Assembly: GCF_001428065.1 (NCBI RefSeq)
Contig: NZ_LMSE01000004.1
Span: forward strand, 183,314 to 245,817
Length of the DNA stretch: 62,504 nucleotides
Origin: Nostocoides sp. Soil756
GTDB taxonomy: Bacteria > Actinomycetota > Actinomycetes > Actinomycetales > Dermatophilaceae
Direction: 5' to 3'
Shown: piece after piece, positions 54,333 through 62,504 of the stretch
How the letters are laid out: each line of letters starts with the position of its first letter
How positions within the stretch are numbered: the stretch's first letter is position 1
Notes under the pieces: model-generated
Databases searched by the model: none
Seen by the model: the letters and a program-made list of their open reading frames with translations, nothing else
Told to the model about the DNA's origin: nothing
Position numbers and translations under genes: made by a program

Positions 54333-54884
54333 ATGCCGATTCCCGGAGTCCGAGGCATGGAGCACATCGGCTTCACCGTGCCGGACATCAACGAGGCCTG
54401 CCACTTCTTCGAGCGCATCCTCGGAGCGGAGGTCCTCTACACGGCCGCCACCGACTTCCGGGGCGAAGGCGACTGGATGCCGGTCCACCTCCGGGTCGAC
54501 GCGGACGCCGTCATCAAGGAGTTCCGGTACCTGCGCCTCGGCAACGGCACGAACCTCGAGGTCTTCGAGTACGAGGTCGACGGCCAGGCCCAGGTTCCGC
54601 CGAAGAACAGCGACGTCGGCGGCCACCACCTCGCCTTCTACGTCGACGACATGGACGAGGCGATCGCCTTCCTCGAGGCCAACGACGTCGAGGTCCTCGG
54701 CGAGCCGACGGCCTACACCGAGGGGCCCAACCTCGGGCTCACGTGGTGCTACTTCATGGCCCCGTGGGGACTGCAGCTCGAGGTCGTCTCGGCCCCGAAC
54801 GGGACGACGTTCGACAACCAGGCCAAGGCGGCCGGCACCACTCGCCTGTTCCACCCCAAGTACGTCCTCGACACGCTCGTCTGA
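54333..54884 (+). CDS. VOC-superfamily (glyoxalase/dioxygenase fold) protein
   Basis: 183 residues, two beta-alpha-beta-beta-beta modules. Likely metal ligands are His in MEHIGFTV, Glu in NLEVFEY, His in GHHLAFYV and Glu in LQLEVVSA. Could be a lyase, isomerase or dioxygenase. First gene of the ABC/E1-E2 operon; GAGGAGAGG upstream of the ATG. Substrate unknown. Confidence 0.8.
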   Translation: MPIPGVRGMEHIGFTVPDINEACHFFERILGAEVLYTAATDFRGEGDWMPVHLRVDADAVIKEFRYLRLGNGTNLEVFEYEVDGQAQVPPKNSDVGGHHLAFYVDDMDEAIAFLEANDVEVLGEPTAYTEGPNLGLTWCYFMAPWGLQLEVVSAPNGTTFDNQAKAAGTTRLFHPKYVLDTLV

Positions 54885-54911
54885 GCTGACCCACCGATCC
54901 AGGAGATTCCG

Positions 54912-56435
54912 ATGACCTCGAGCAACCTCAGCCGTCGCCTCATCCTCGGTGGCGGACTCGCCGCCGGTGCCGCCGCCCTTCTCAGCGCGTGTAGTGATGA
55001 GGGGCCGAGCGCAGCCTCCCGGACCTTCGCCAACGACGCGGAGAGGTGGATGCAGGCAAAGGGCACCAAGCTCACCTTCATCACGGAGAACACCCCTCCC
55101 TCGACGGGCATCAAGCAGCTCGTCGACCGGGGCGACTTCAAGAAGCTCACCGGGATCGACGTCGAGATCCTTCAGTTCGACCTGCCGGTCATGTTGCAGA
55201 AGGCGGAGCTCGACCTCCGCTCGGGTGGCACCGCTTACGACCTGCTGTACGGCCAGGACAAGCCGGTGACCAGCGTCCTCGCCGACTACTTCGAGGACCT
55301 GCGTCCCTACACCAAGGACACCTCGCTGCCGCAGGCCGAGCAGGGCTACGCCGAGGACAGCTGGTACCCGAACTACCTCGCGGTGGCCGGCTACGCGTAC
55401 TCCGACCGCCTCATCACGCTGCCCTACGACGCCGCCGACTCGGTGTTCTGCTACCGCCGAGACCTGTTCGAGAAGTACGGCAAGCAGTTCGAGGACCAGT
55501 ACGGCTATGCGATGAAGTACGGCCCGGAGACGACGTACAAGAACGTCCTCGACTTCGGCACCTTCTTCAAGAAGCTCCACGAGCAGGATTCCACCGTCCC
55601 CTACGGGATGGGCCTGCACCTCGGCCAGTTCGCGTGGACCACCCAGCTCGACATCCAGCGGCTGCTCTACGCCCACGGCCAGTGGCGTGACTTCGACATC
55701 GACGACATCCAGGGTGCCAAGGACCCCGGCCCCACGAAGTGGGGGGATGAGCAGTCGGTCCTCGGTCTCGAGCTCTACAAGAAGCTGTTCGACACCTCCA
55801 CCCCGGACGCTCTCTCGCTCGGTACGGTCGAGGTCGCGGACGCCTACAACGCCGGCAAGGTCGCGATGCTCTCGCAGTTCCACGAGTTCGCGGCGTCGTT
55901 CGAGGACGACGCGAACCAGGGCGGGGGAACCAAGACCGCCTATGACGTCTGCCCGAAGGGTGACCCGGAGTACCTCGTGGGCAGCGGCAAGCTCGTCAAC
56001 GGCACGAACTGCGGCATCGCCGGCATCGGCATCAACGCGGCTGCCTCGGAGGAGCAGAAGCGCGCGGCGTGGCTCTTCGTGGTCTGGTCGACGCAGGTCG
56101 AGACCCAGAAGGAGAACCTCGCGATCTCCGGTGGTGCGCCCACCCGGGTCGCCGTCGGTGAGGACCCGAAGATCAAGGCCGCCCAGGGCAAGCCCTACGG
56201 CACCGGCGACACCGGCCGTATCGGCCCCTCGGACTTCCCGAACGCTCTCACCTTCCCCGCCGTCACCGTGGGTATGGGCTCGCCCAACGCCGTACTCGGA
56301 CCGAAGATCCCGAAGTTCAACCAGTACGTGACGATCGTCGGCAACGAAGTCCAGAAGATGTGCGCCGGCCAGACCTCGCCGGAGGCGTGCGCGAAGGCGA
56401 TCCAGACCCAGACCGACCAGCTGCACGGCGTCTGA
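54912..56435 (+). CDS. ABC carbohydrate-binding lipoprotein
   Basis: 507 residues; Tat-like signal (LSRRLILGGGLAAGAA) and lipobox LLSAC. Extracellular solute-binding family 1, larger than the receptor at 24410. Receptor of the complete importer encoded next. AGGAG 7 nt upstream. Ligand not recognised. Confidence 0.87.
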   Translation: MTSSNLSRRLILGGGLAAGAAALLSACSDEGPSAASRTFANDAERWMQAKGTKLTFITENTPPSTGIKQLVDRGDFKKLTGIDVEILQFDLPVMLQKAELDLRSGGTAYDLLYGQDKPVTSVLADYFEDLRPYTKDTSLPQAEQGYAEDSWYPNYLAVAGYAYSDRLITLPYDAADSVFCYRRDLFEKYGKQFEDQYGYAMKYGPETTYKNVLDFGTFFKKLHEQDSTVPYGMGLHLGQFAWTTQLDIQRLLYAHGQWRDFDIDDIQGAKDPGPTKWGDEQSVLGLELYKKLFDTSTPDALSLGTVEVADAYNAGKVAMLSQFHEFAASFEDDANQGGGTKTAYDVCPKGDPEYLVGSGKLVNGTNCGIAGIGINAAASEEQKRAAWLFVVWSTQVETQKENLAISGGAPTRVAVGEDPKIKAAQGKPYGTGDTGRIGPSDFPNALTFPAVTVGMGSPNAVLGPKIPKFNQYVTIVGNEVQKMCAGQTSPEACAKAIQTQTDQLHGV

Positions 56436-56445
56436 GGACCCGGCC

Positions 56446-57402
56446 ATGGCACTCCTCGACAGGGCATCGCCCGACGTCCACGACGTCGGGAACCCGCCGC
56501 TGGCGAACAGGCAGCAGCCGCGGCGATACCTGATCCCCCTCATCCTGCCCGCGGTGGCCGTCCTGGCCCTCCTGAGCATCTACCCGCTGGCCTGGCTCAT
56601 CTACATGTCCTTCCACCAGGTAGCGCTGGCGCCAGGGGCCCCCGACACGTTCGTCGGCACGGCCAACTGGACCCGGATGTTCGGCAACCCGCAGTACTGG
56701 GAGGGCTGGCGTCTCCTCGCGCTCTACAGCGGGGTGAGCATGGTGCTCGAAGTGGGTCTCGGTACCCTCCTGGCCGTGCTGCTCAACCGGAGCAAGCACG
56801 AGAAGCTCCTCATCACGGTCTTCCTCATGCCGATGATGGTCGCCCCGGTCGTAGCCGGGCTCCTGTGGCAGTACCTCTACAACGGCACCTTCGGCTGGTA
56901 CTTCTGGGTGCTGCGCAGCCTCGGCCTCCTCGACGGGGGGACGATCCTCGGCAGCTCGGACCACGCTCTCTGGGCCATCGTCCTCGTCGATGTCTGGGAG
57001 TGGACCCCGTTGGTCGCCCTCATCGTCCTGTCCGGGCTCAAGCTCGTGCCCAAGGACCAGATGGAGGCGAGCTGGATGGACGGCGCCGGCCCGGTGCGCA
57101 GCTTCTTCCAGGTGGCGCTCCCCAGCATCAAGGCTTCGCTCATCATCGCCGTCCTCCTGCGCTTCATGGACAACATCCGGATCATCGACCACTTCATCGC
57201 GCTGACCGGTGGGGGCCCGGCGAACTCCACGAAGGTCCTCCCGCTCTACCTGTACGAGCAGTCGTTCTCGTTCTTCGAGCTCGGCTACGGCTCGAGCATC
57301 GCCCTGACCCTTCTTCTCGTCACCATCATCGTCGGCAAGCTCGTCGTCGGCGTCTTCGAGACCCGTGAGGCGAAGGGCCCAATGTCAGAGGAAGAGGTCT
57401 GA
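56446..57402 (+). CDS. ABC sugar permease, UgpA/MalF-like
   Basis: 318 residues, six predicted helices; EAA loop KDQMEASWMDGAGPVRSF. Hydrophilic 25-residue start. 10 nt after the receptor. Confidence 0.9.
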   Translation: MALLDRASPDVHDVGNPPLANRQQPRRYLIPLILPAVAVLALLSIYPLAWLIYMSFHQVALAPGAPDTFVGTANWTRMFGNPQYWEGWRLLALYSGVSMVLEVGLGTLLAVLLNRSKHEKLLITVFLMPMMVAPVVAGLLWQYLYNGTFGWYFWVLRSLGLLDGGTILGSSDHALWAIVLVDVWEWTPLVALIVLSGLKLVPKDQMEASWMDGAGPVRSFFQVALPSIKASLIIAVLLRFMDNIRIIDHFIALTGGGPANSTKVLPLYLYEQSFSFFELGYGSSIALTLLLVTIIVGKLVVGVFETREAKGPMSEEEV

Positions 57403-57403
57403 G

Positions 57404-58345
57404 ATGTCCAGCTCCGTTCTCACCCGCCCGGACATCGACGACGACGACGTCGTCGCCGGCCCCTCGGGGAACGCGGAGGACCAGGTCGTCCGTGGTCGTG
57501 GCGCACGCCTCACCGGCTACGCGATCAGCTTCTTCCTGGGCATCTACGCGCTCTTCACCCTCGCGCCGTTCTTCGTCATGTTCACAGCCGCCTTCAAGGC
57601 GACCGGGTCGTCCTTCGACCTTCCCGCGGAGGGTGACTGGCTCGGGGCGCTGAAGAAGCTCTTCGTCTTCACCCCGACACTCGAGCACTTCACGAAGCTG
57701 TTCTCCGAGAGCAACTTCGAGCGATACTTCTTGAACAGTGCTCTTGCGGCGGGCGGTTCGGCGGTCATCTCGATCGTTCTCGGCACGACCGCGGCATACG
57801 CCATCTCCCGGGGACGGTTCCGGGGTCGCAGCGACCTCTACTTCTGGATCATCTCCACCCGCATGGCGCCGGTCGTGGCGGTCACCGTTCCCCTCTACGC
57901 GACCTTCCGCGCCCTGGGTCTCCTGGGTACGATCCCCGGGCTGATCCTCGCCTACACGGTGTTCAACCTCCCGTTCGCGATCTGGATCCTCAAGGGGTTC
58001 TTCGACTCGGTGCCGTATGACATCGAGGAGGCGTACATGGTCGACGGCCACTCCCGGTGGCAGGCGCTGTGGAAGATCGTCCCGCTGGTGGTCCCGGGGC
58101 TGGCGGCGGTCCTCGTCCTGTGTGTGCTGCTCGCCTGGAACGACTTCATCTTCGCCGCCGTCATGGGTGGGGAGCAGGCCAAGACGCTCCCCGTGGCGAC
58201 CCAGGGACTGAAGTCGGCGAGCGGTATCGACTGGGGCCAGATCATGGCGGCCGGGCTGGTCACCGTGGCACCCATGCTGCTGCTCGGCATCGTCATCCGC
58301 AAGTACATGGTCCAGGGCCTCACCATGGGTGCGGTGAAGCAGTGA
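57404..58345 (+). CDS. ABC sugar permease, UgpE/MalG-like
   Basis: 313 residues, six predicted helices; EAA loop YDIEEAYMVDGHSRWQAL. The Asp-rich N-terminus (DIDDDDVV) is unusual. GAGGAAGAGG upstream of the ATG; follows the first permease after one base. Confidence 0.9.
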   Translation: MSSSVLTRPDIDDDDVVAGPSGNAEDQVVRGRGARLTGYAISFFLGIYALFTLAPFFVMFTAAFKATGSSFDLPAEGDWLGALKKLFVFTPTLEHFTKLFSESNFERYFLNSALAAGGSAVISIVLGTTAAYAISRGRFRGRSDLYFWIISTRMAPVVAVTVPLYATFRALGLLGTIPGLILAYTVFNLPFAIWILKGFFDSVPYDIEEAYMVDGHSRWQALWKIVPLVVPGLAAVLVLCVLLAWNDFIFAAVMGGEQAKTLPVATQGLKSASGIDWGQIMAAGLVTVAPMLLLGIVIRKYMVQGLTMGAVKQ

Positions 58346-58403
58346 CCGCCGCCGTCCTCCGCCCGACCCCGACCACCCCCATCCCTACCCGAGGAGCCCA
58401 GTC

Positions 58404-59546
58404 GTGGCATCGCTGACCTTCAACTCCGTCTGGAAGCGCTACGACCAGGTGGAGGCCGTCAAGAACCTTGACCTCGAGATCCAGGACGGCGAGTTCCTCT
58501 GCCTCCTCGGCCCGTCCGGCTGCGGCAAGTCGTCGTCGTTGCGGATGATCGCCGGCCTGGAGTTCATCTCCGCCGGCGACATCCTCCTCGGCGGGGAGCG
58601 GATCAACGACCTCGAGCCGCGCCACCGTGACATCGCGATGGTCTTCGAGTCCTACGCCCTCTACCCGCAGAAGAGCGTGTACGAGAACCTGGCGAACCCG
58701 CTGCGTCTGCGCAAGCTGGGCAAGGACGAGATCGACCGCCGGGTCAAGGAGGCGGCGACCACGCTCGAGATCGAGCGTCTGCTCGAGCGGCGCCCTTCGC
58801 AGCTCTCGGGTGGCCAGAAGCAGCGCGTCGCCATCGGCCGGGTCCTGGTGCGGGAGCCGAAGGCATTCCTCTTCGACGAGCCGATCGCACACCTCGACGC
58901 GAAGCTGCGCGCCCGGATGCGTGGCGAGCTCAAGCACATCCAGAAGCGGCTCGGCACGACGACGGTCTACGTCACGCACGACCAGCTCGAGGGGATGTCG
59001 ATGGCCGACCGGATCGCGATCATGCGTGAGGGTGTCCTGCAGCAGGTGGGCACCCCGATGGAGGTCTTCAACGAGCCGGCCAACGTCTGGGTCGCGACCT
59101 TCGTGGGCGACCCGCCGATGAACGTCCTCGAGGGCGAGATGCACGGCGGCGACGGCGGCCTGAGCGTCGTGGGCGAAGGGTTCCGGCTCGACGTTCCGGC
59201 GAGCAGAGCAGGCGGCCTGTCGGACGCCGACCTCAGCGACCGCAAGGTCCTCGTGGGGGTCAGGCCTGAGGCGCTGACGCTGTCGGGGACCCCCGACGCC
59301 GCACACCCCATCACCGGTCGCGTCTACGCCGTGCAGCCGCTCGGCGACGTCGAGGTCATCGACGTCCGGGTGGGAAAGCAGCGTCTGCTGGTCCGCGCCG
59401 AGCTCGGCACGGTCGCCAACGAGGACATGGACGCAACCGTCTACGTGGGGTACCGCGCAGACAAGCTGCACTTCTTCCACCCCGGGACGGGCCTTGCCAT
59501 CCGTTCCTCGGCCGCCCGACAGACCTCCGTGACAACGACCGCCTGA
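58404..59546 (+). CDS. ABC transporter ATPase, UgpC/MsiK type
   Basis: 380 residues. Walker A GPSGCGKSS (36-44), signature LSGGQKQRV, Walker B AFLFDEPIAHLD, switch His in VTHDQLEGM, and a C-terminal OB/TOBE domain. The Q-loop Gln is replaced by Glu82 (MVFESYALYP). Completes the importer encoded just upstream. As the only sugar-type ATPase here, it might also drive the sulfosugar-type permeases. GTG start. Confidence 0.93.
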   Translation: MASLTFNSVWKRYDQVEAVKNLDLEIQDGEFLCLLGPSGCGKSSSLRMIAGLEFISAGDILLGGERINDLEPRHRDIAMVFESYALYPQKSVYENLANPLRLRKLGKDEIDRRVKEAATTLEIERLLERRPSQLSGGQKQRVAIGRVLVREPKAFLFDEPIAHLDAKLRARMRGELKHIQKRLGTTTVYVTHDQLEGMSMADRIAIMREGVLQQVGTPMEVFNEPANVWVATFVGDPPMNVLEGEMHGGDGGLSVVGEGFRLDVPASRAGGLSDADLSDRKVLVGVRPEALTLSGTPDAAHPITGRVYAVQPLGDVEVIDVRVGKQRLLVRAELGTVANEDMDATVYVGYRADKLHFFHPGTGLAIRSSAARQTSVTTTA

Positions 59547-59592
59547 CCGTTCTCACGCCCCAGCCCGCTCCGCGAGAAGGACGATCCCGACG

Positions 59593-61773
59593 ATGCCCAC
59601 TACGGCACCCCTCACTCCCTCGGCCCCTTGGGTCGAGCTGTCCACGACCGACGCCGACTGGGAGTCCGTCGCTCCCGGGCTCCTCACCACGATGCTCGCG
59701 CAGCTGCATCTCGTGCGGGCGTTCGAGGAAGAGGTGCTCGACCTCGCGTCGCAGGGTCTCATCCACGGCCCGGCGCACTCGAGCATCGGGCAGGAGGGTG
59801 GGGCGGTCGGGTCCTGCCTGTCACTGCGCAGCCAGGACCAGGTGACGGGGTCTCACCGCGGGCACCACCAATTCCTCGCCAAGGCCTTCGGGCACGTCGC
59901 GCCGAAGGGGATCGACCCGAGGAGCGACTTCTCGCCGGAGGTCGTCGAGGTCCTGACCCGCTCGCTCGCGGAGATCTGCGGGCTGGCCTCCGGCTACTGC
60001 CGAGGTCGCGGCGGATCGATGCACCTCCAGTGGGAGGAGGCGGGCGCGATGGGCACCAACGCCATTGTGGGCGGCGCCGTGCCACAGGCCGCTGGGTTCG
60101 CGTGGGCCGACCGGCAGGCCGGTAGCGACGCCGTGTCGGTGACGTACTTCGGCGACGGAGCCGTGAACATCGGTTCGGTCCTCGAGACCTTCAACCTCGC
60201 GGCGGCATGGAAGGTGCCGGTCTGCTTCTTCATCGAGAACAACCACTACGCGGTGTCGACGACGCCGGAGGAGGCGACGGGCGAACCGCGGCTCTCCGGG
60301 CGGGGACCGGGCTTCGGCATCCCGAGCTGGCGGGTCGACGGGATGGACCCGCTCGCGGTCCACCTGGCACAGGAGCAGGCGAACGAGGTCATGCGCTCCG
60401 GTGGTGGTCCCACCCTCATCGAGGTCGACGTCTACCGCTACTTCCACCAGAACGGCCCGTTCCCGGGCAGCGCCTTCGGGTACCGGACCAAGGACGAGGA
60501 GAAGGGCTACCGCGACCGCGACCCGATCGCGCGCGTCGCCGGCCATGTCGTCCGTCGCGGCATCCTCACCGAGGCCGAGGTCGCTGACCTCTGGACCCGG
60601 TCCAAGAGCGTCATGCACGAGATCTCGCAGGGGCTCCTCGAGGACGACCCGGACGGCAAGCCCGGCCGGAAGCGCTACCGCCCCGAGCTGCTCCCCGACC
60701 CCGCCTTCGTCGACGTCGGGGTGCGGGGCGACCTCTCCGAGCTCGCCGGGTTGCGGTACATGGAGTCGCACGAGTACAGCGGGGAGACGGTGACGAAGAA
60801 GTTCGTCGACGTTGTCGCCGACGTCATGCACCGACGCATGGAGCAGGACCACCGGATCGTCGTCATGGGCGAGGACGTCCACAAGCTCAAGGGCGGCCCG
60901 CGCGGGGCGACCCGCGGGCTCAAGGCGGCCTTCCCGGACCGGGTGCTCGGCACCCCGATCGCGGAGAACGCCTTCGTCGGCCTCGCTGGCGGGCTGGCCC
61001 TCGACGGCCGCTACCGCCCGGTCGCCGAGCTCATGTACGCGGACTTCATCTGGGTGTCCGCCGACCAGCTGTTCAACCAGGTCGGGAAGATGCGACACAT
61101 GTTCGGTGGCGACAGCCCCGTGCCCTACGTGCTGCGCATCAAGATCGGCACCGGGACCGGCTACGGGTCGCAGCACTCGATGGATCCGGCCGGCATCCTG
61201 GCCACGGCCGCGGGCTGGCGCATCATCGCCCCGTCCACCGCCTACGACTACATCGGTCTCATGAACACGGCCTTGGCGTGCGACGACCCGGTGGCCGTCC
61301 TCGAGTACGACACCGACCTCTACGCCCAGCTGAGCGAGGTCCCGGCCGAGGACCTCGACTACGCCCTTCCCGTCGGCCGGGCGGCCCTGCGCCGCGAGGG
61401 TGCGGAGGCGACGGTGGTGTCGTACCTGTCGATGGTCCCGCGGTGCCTCGACGCCGTCGACCGGTCCGGAGTCGACGCCGACGTGATCGACCTGCGCTGG
61501 CTCGACCACGCGAGCGTCGACTGGGACCTCATCGAGGCCAGCGTCAAGAAGACGGGGAACGTCCTCGTGGTCGAGCAGGGCGCGGCCGGCACCTCGTACG
61601 GCGCGTGGATGGCCGACGAGATCCAGCGCCGCTACTTCGACTGGCTCGACGCTCCTGTCGGCCGGGTCCATGGCGGAGAGGCGTCGCCCAGCGTGAGCAA
61701 GGTCCTCGAGAGGGCCGCCCTGGCCCAGACCGAGGACATCGCGGCCGCCCTCGAGATGCTGGTGCGGGGCTGA
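59593..61773 (+). CDS. Fused E1 alpha-beta thiamine-dependent dehydrogenase
   Basis: 726 residues. Residues up to about 370 are E1 alpha (HSSIGQEGGAVGSC, GRGGSMHL, ThDP motif GDGAVNIG ... IENNHYA); the rest is E1 beta (MGEDVHKLKGGPRG, PIAENAFVGLAGGLALDG). Fused E1 chains occur in acetoin and branched-chain oxoacid dehydrogenases. Gives acyl groups to the E2 encoded next. Substrate undefined: a 2-oxoacid or acyloin from the imported compound. Confidence 0.9.
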   Translation: MPTTAPLTPSAPWVELSTTDADWESVAPGLLTTMLAQLHLVRAFEEEVLDLASQGLIHGPAHSSIGQEGGAVGSCLSLRSQDQVTGSHRGHHQFLAKAFGHVAPKGIDPRSDFSPEVVEVLTRSLAEICGLASGYCRGRGGSMHLQWEEAGAMGTNAIVGGAVPQAAGFAWADRQAGSDAVSVTYFGDGAVNIGSVLETFNLAAAWKVPVCFFIENNHYAVSTTPEEATGEPRLSGRGPGFGIPSWRVDGMDPLAVHLAQEQANEVMRSGGGPTLIEVDVYRYFHQNGPFPGSAFGYRTKDEEKGYRDRDPIARVAGHVVRRGILTEAEVADLWTRSKSVMHEISQGLLEDDPDGKPGRKRYRPELLPDPAFVDVGVRGDLSELAGLRYMESHEYSGETVTKKFVDVVADVMHRRMEQDHRIVVMGEDVHKLKGGPRGATRGLKAAFPDRVLGTPIAENAFVGLAGGLALDGRYRPVAELMYADFIWVSADQLFNQVGKMRHMFGGDSPVPYVLRIKIGTGTGYGSQHSMDPAGILATAAGWRIIAPSTAYDYIGLMNTALACDDPVAVLEYDTDLYAQLSEVPAEDLDYALPVGRAALRREGAEATVVSYLSMVPRCLDAVDRSGVDADVIDLRWLDHASVDWDLIEASVKKTGNVLVVEQGAAGTSYGAWMADEIQRRYFDWLDAPVGRVHGGEASPSVSKVLERAALAQTEDIAAALEMLVRG

Positions 61774-61774
61774 C

Positions 61775-62504
61775 GTGGCCGCCGTGATCCGGATGCCGGG
61801 CGTCTCCGCGGACGCAGACTCGGCGACCCTCGTCGAGTGGTCGGTCGCGGCCGGCGACACCGTCGCCGCCGGTGACCTCCTCGCGACCGTCGAGACCGAC
61901 AAGGCCGTCGTCGAGATCGAGGCCGAGGAGAGCGGAACCCTCCTGCGACTGTTCGCCGACGCCGGCCAGGTGGTGGCCATCGGAGGACCCATCGCCGTCC
62001 TCCTGCACGAGGGCGAGGACGCGAAGGACGAGGACGCAATCGTCAGTGCCCTCGGGCTCGGCCCGCAGTCCTCGGGCCCGCTGCAGCCCGTCGACGAGGA
62101 ACGCTCGCAGGACGAGCTCGTCGCCGACGCCGCGACCCCCGTCGGTCACACGGCCGACGAGGTGCTCGAACCGTCCCCCGCTGTGACGGACGACGGCCAG
62201 GCCGGGACCGGGCGCGCCGGCCGGATCTTCGCGACCCCGCTCGTCCGCCGGCTGGCCCAGGAGGCAGGAGTCGGGCTCGAGGACATCCGGGGCACGGGCC
62301 CCAATGGGCGCATCCGCCGCCGCGACCTCGAGACGGCCCTGGCGCGGCGCACCCAGGAGCCCGAGCGGTTCGCGGTGACCCCGGCCCCGGCCCCTCCGCC
62401 GATGAGTCCGGGTGCCCCCGCTGCAGGGGCCGGGTACACCGACGAGCCGGCGAGCCGGTTCCGGCGGGCGGGCGCCGCCGCGCTCACCCGGAGCAAGCAG
62501 GAGG
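61775..62504 (+). CDS. Dihydrolipoamide acyltransferase E2 (cut by window end)
   Basis: GTG start 1 nt after the E1 stop. The first 75 residues are a lipoyl domain with lipoylated Lys43 (ETDKAVVEIE), then an acidic linker, and from about residue 150 a peripheral-subunit-binding domain (ATPLVRRLAQEAGVGLEDIR). The catalytic acyltransferase domain should follow beyond the window. At least 243 codons are visible. Partner of the fused E1. Confidence 0.9.
   Translation, partial: MAAVIRMPGVSADADSATLVEWSVAAGDTVAAGDLLATVETDKAVVEIEAEESGTLLRLFADAGQVVAIGGPIAVLLHEGEDAKDEDAIVSALGLGPQSSGPLQPVDEERSQDELVADAATPVGHTADEVLEPSPAVTDDGQAGTGRAGRIFATPLVRRLAQEAGVGLEDIRGTGPNGRIRRRDLETALARRTQEPERFAVTPAPAPPPMSPGAPAAGAGYTDEPASRFRRAGAAALTRSKQE

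Overview
The window comes from a high-GC actinomycete: GC looks near 70 percent, GTG starts are common, ATGA/TGATG gene overlaps are frequent, and the complex I gene order is actinobacterial. Family resemblances suggest Micrococcales, perhaps Intrasporangiaceae, but this is an inference. I see no rRNA, tRNA, CRISPR array, transposase or prophage.

Region 1 (71-18367) is respiratory: menG (last step of menaquinone synthesis), a complete 14-gene nuoA-N complex I operon and a long-chain polyprenyl diphosphate synthase that probably makes the menaquinone side chain. A near-consensus Rex redox operator sits over the predicted start of the nuo transcript. Region 2 (18368-20087) holds small genes of unknown function, including a 37-codon membrane peptide.

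Region 3 (20209-33114) is the most distinctive part. A DeoR-type repressor is divergent from a tight ten-gene operon: YihV-like PfkB kinase, YihT-like class I aldolase, FucI-type isomerase, ABC sugar transporter without an ATPase, GH31 glycosidase, M24-like protein that seems to lack two metal ligands, GabD-like aldehyde dehydrogenase and TauE/SafE exporter. I read it as a sulfoquinovose (plant sulfosugar) operon: import, de-glycosylation, isomerisation, phosphorylation, cleavage to DHAP and sulfolactaldehyde, oxidation to sulfolactate and export. It keeps the kinase and aldolase of the E. coli sulfo-EMP route and replaces the isomerase, C3 enzyme, importer and exporter.

Region 4 (33158-53308) has rarD, korBA (2-oxoglutarate:ferredoxin oxidoreductase), a WXG-like/DUF1023 hydrolase/lipoprotein cassette, a second complex I operon (nuoA2-B2-C2-H2-I2-J2-K2-L2-M2-N2, with no NuoD, E, F or G), htpX, pepN and a triose-phosphate-isomerase-like gene. 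Kor next to a complex I without an NADH module suggests ferredoxin-linked electron input.

Region 5 (53281-62504) is a second catabolic locus: divergent SDR dehydrogenase and VOC-fold protein around a strong palindromic operator, a complete ABC importer with its ATPase, and a fused E1 alpha-beta 2-oxoacid/acyloin dehydrogenase with its lipoyl E2, which runs off the window end. Its substrate is not clear from sequence.
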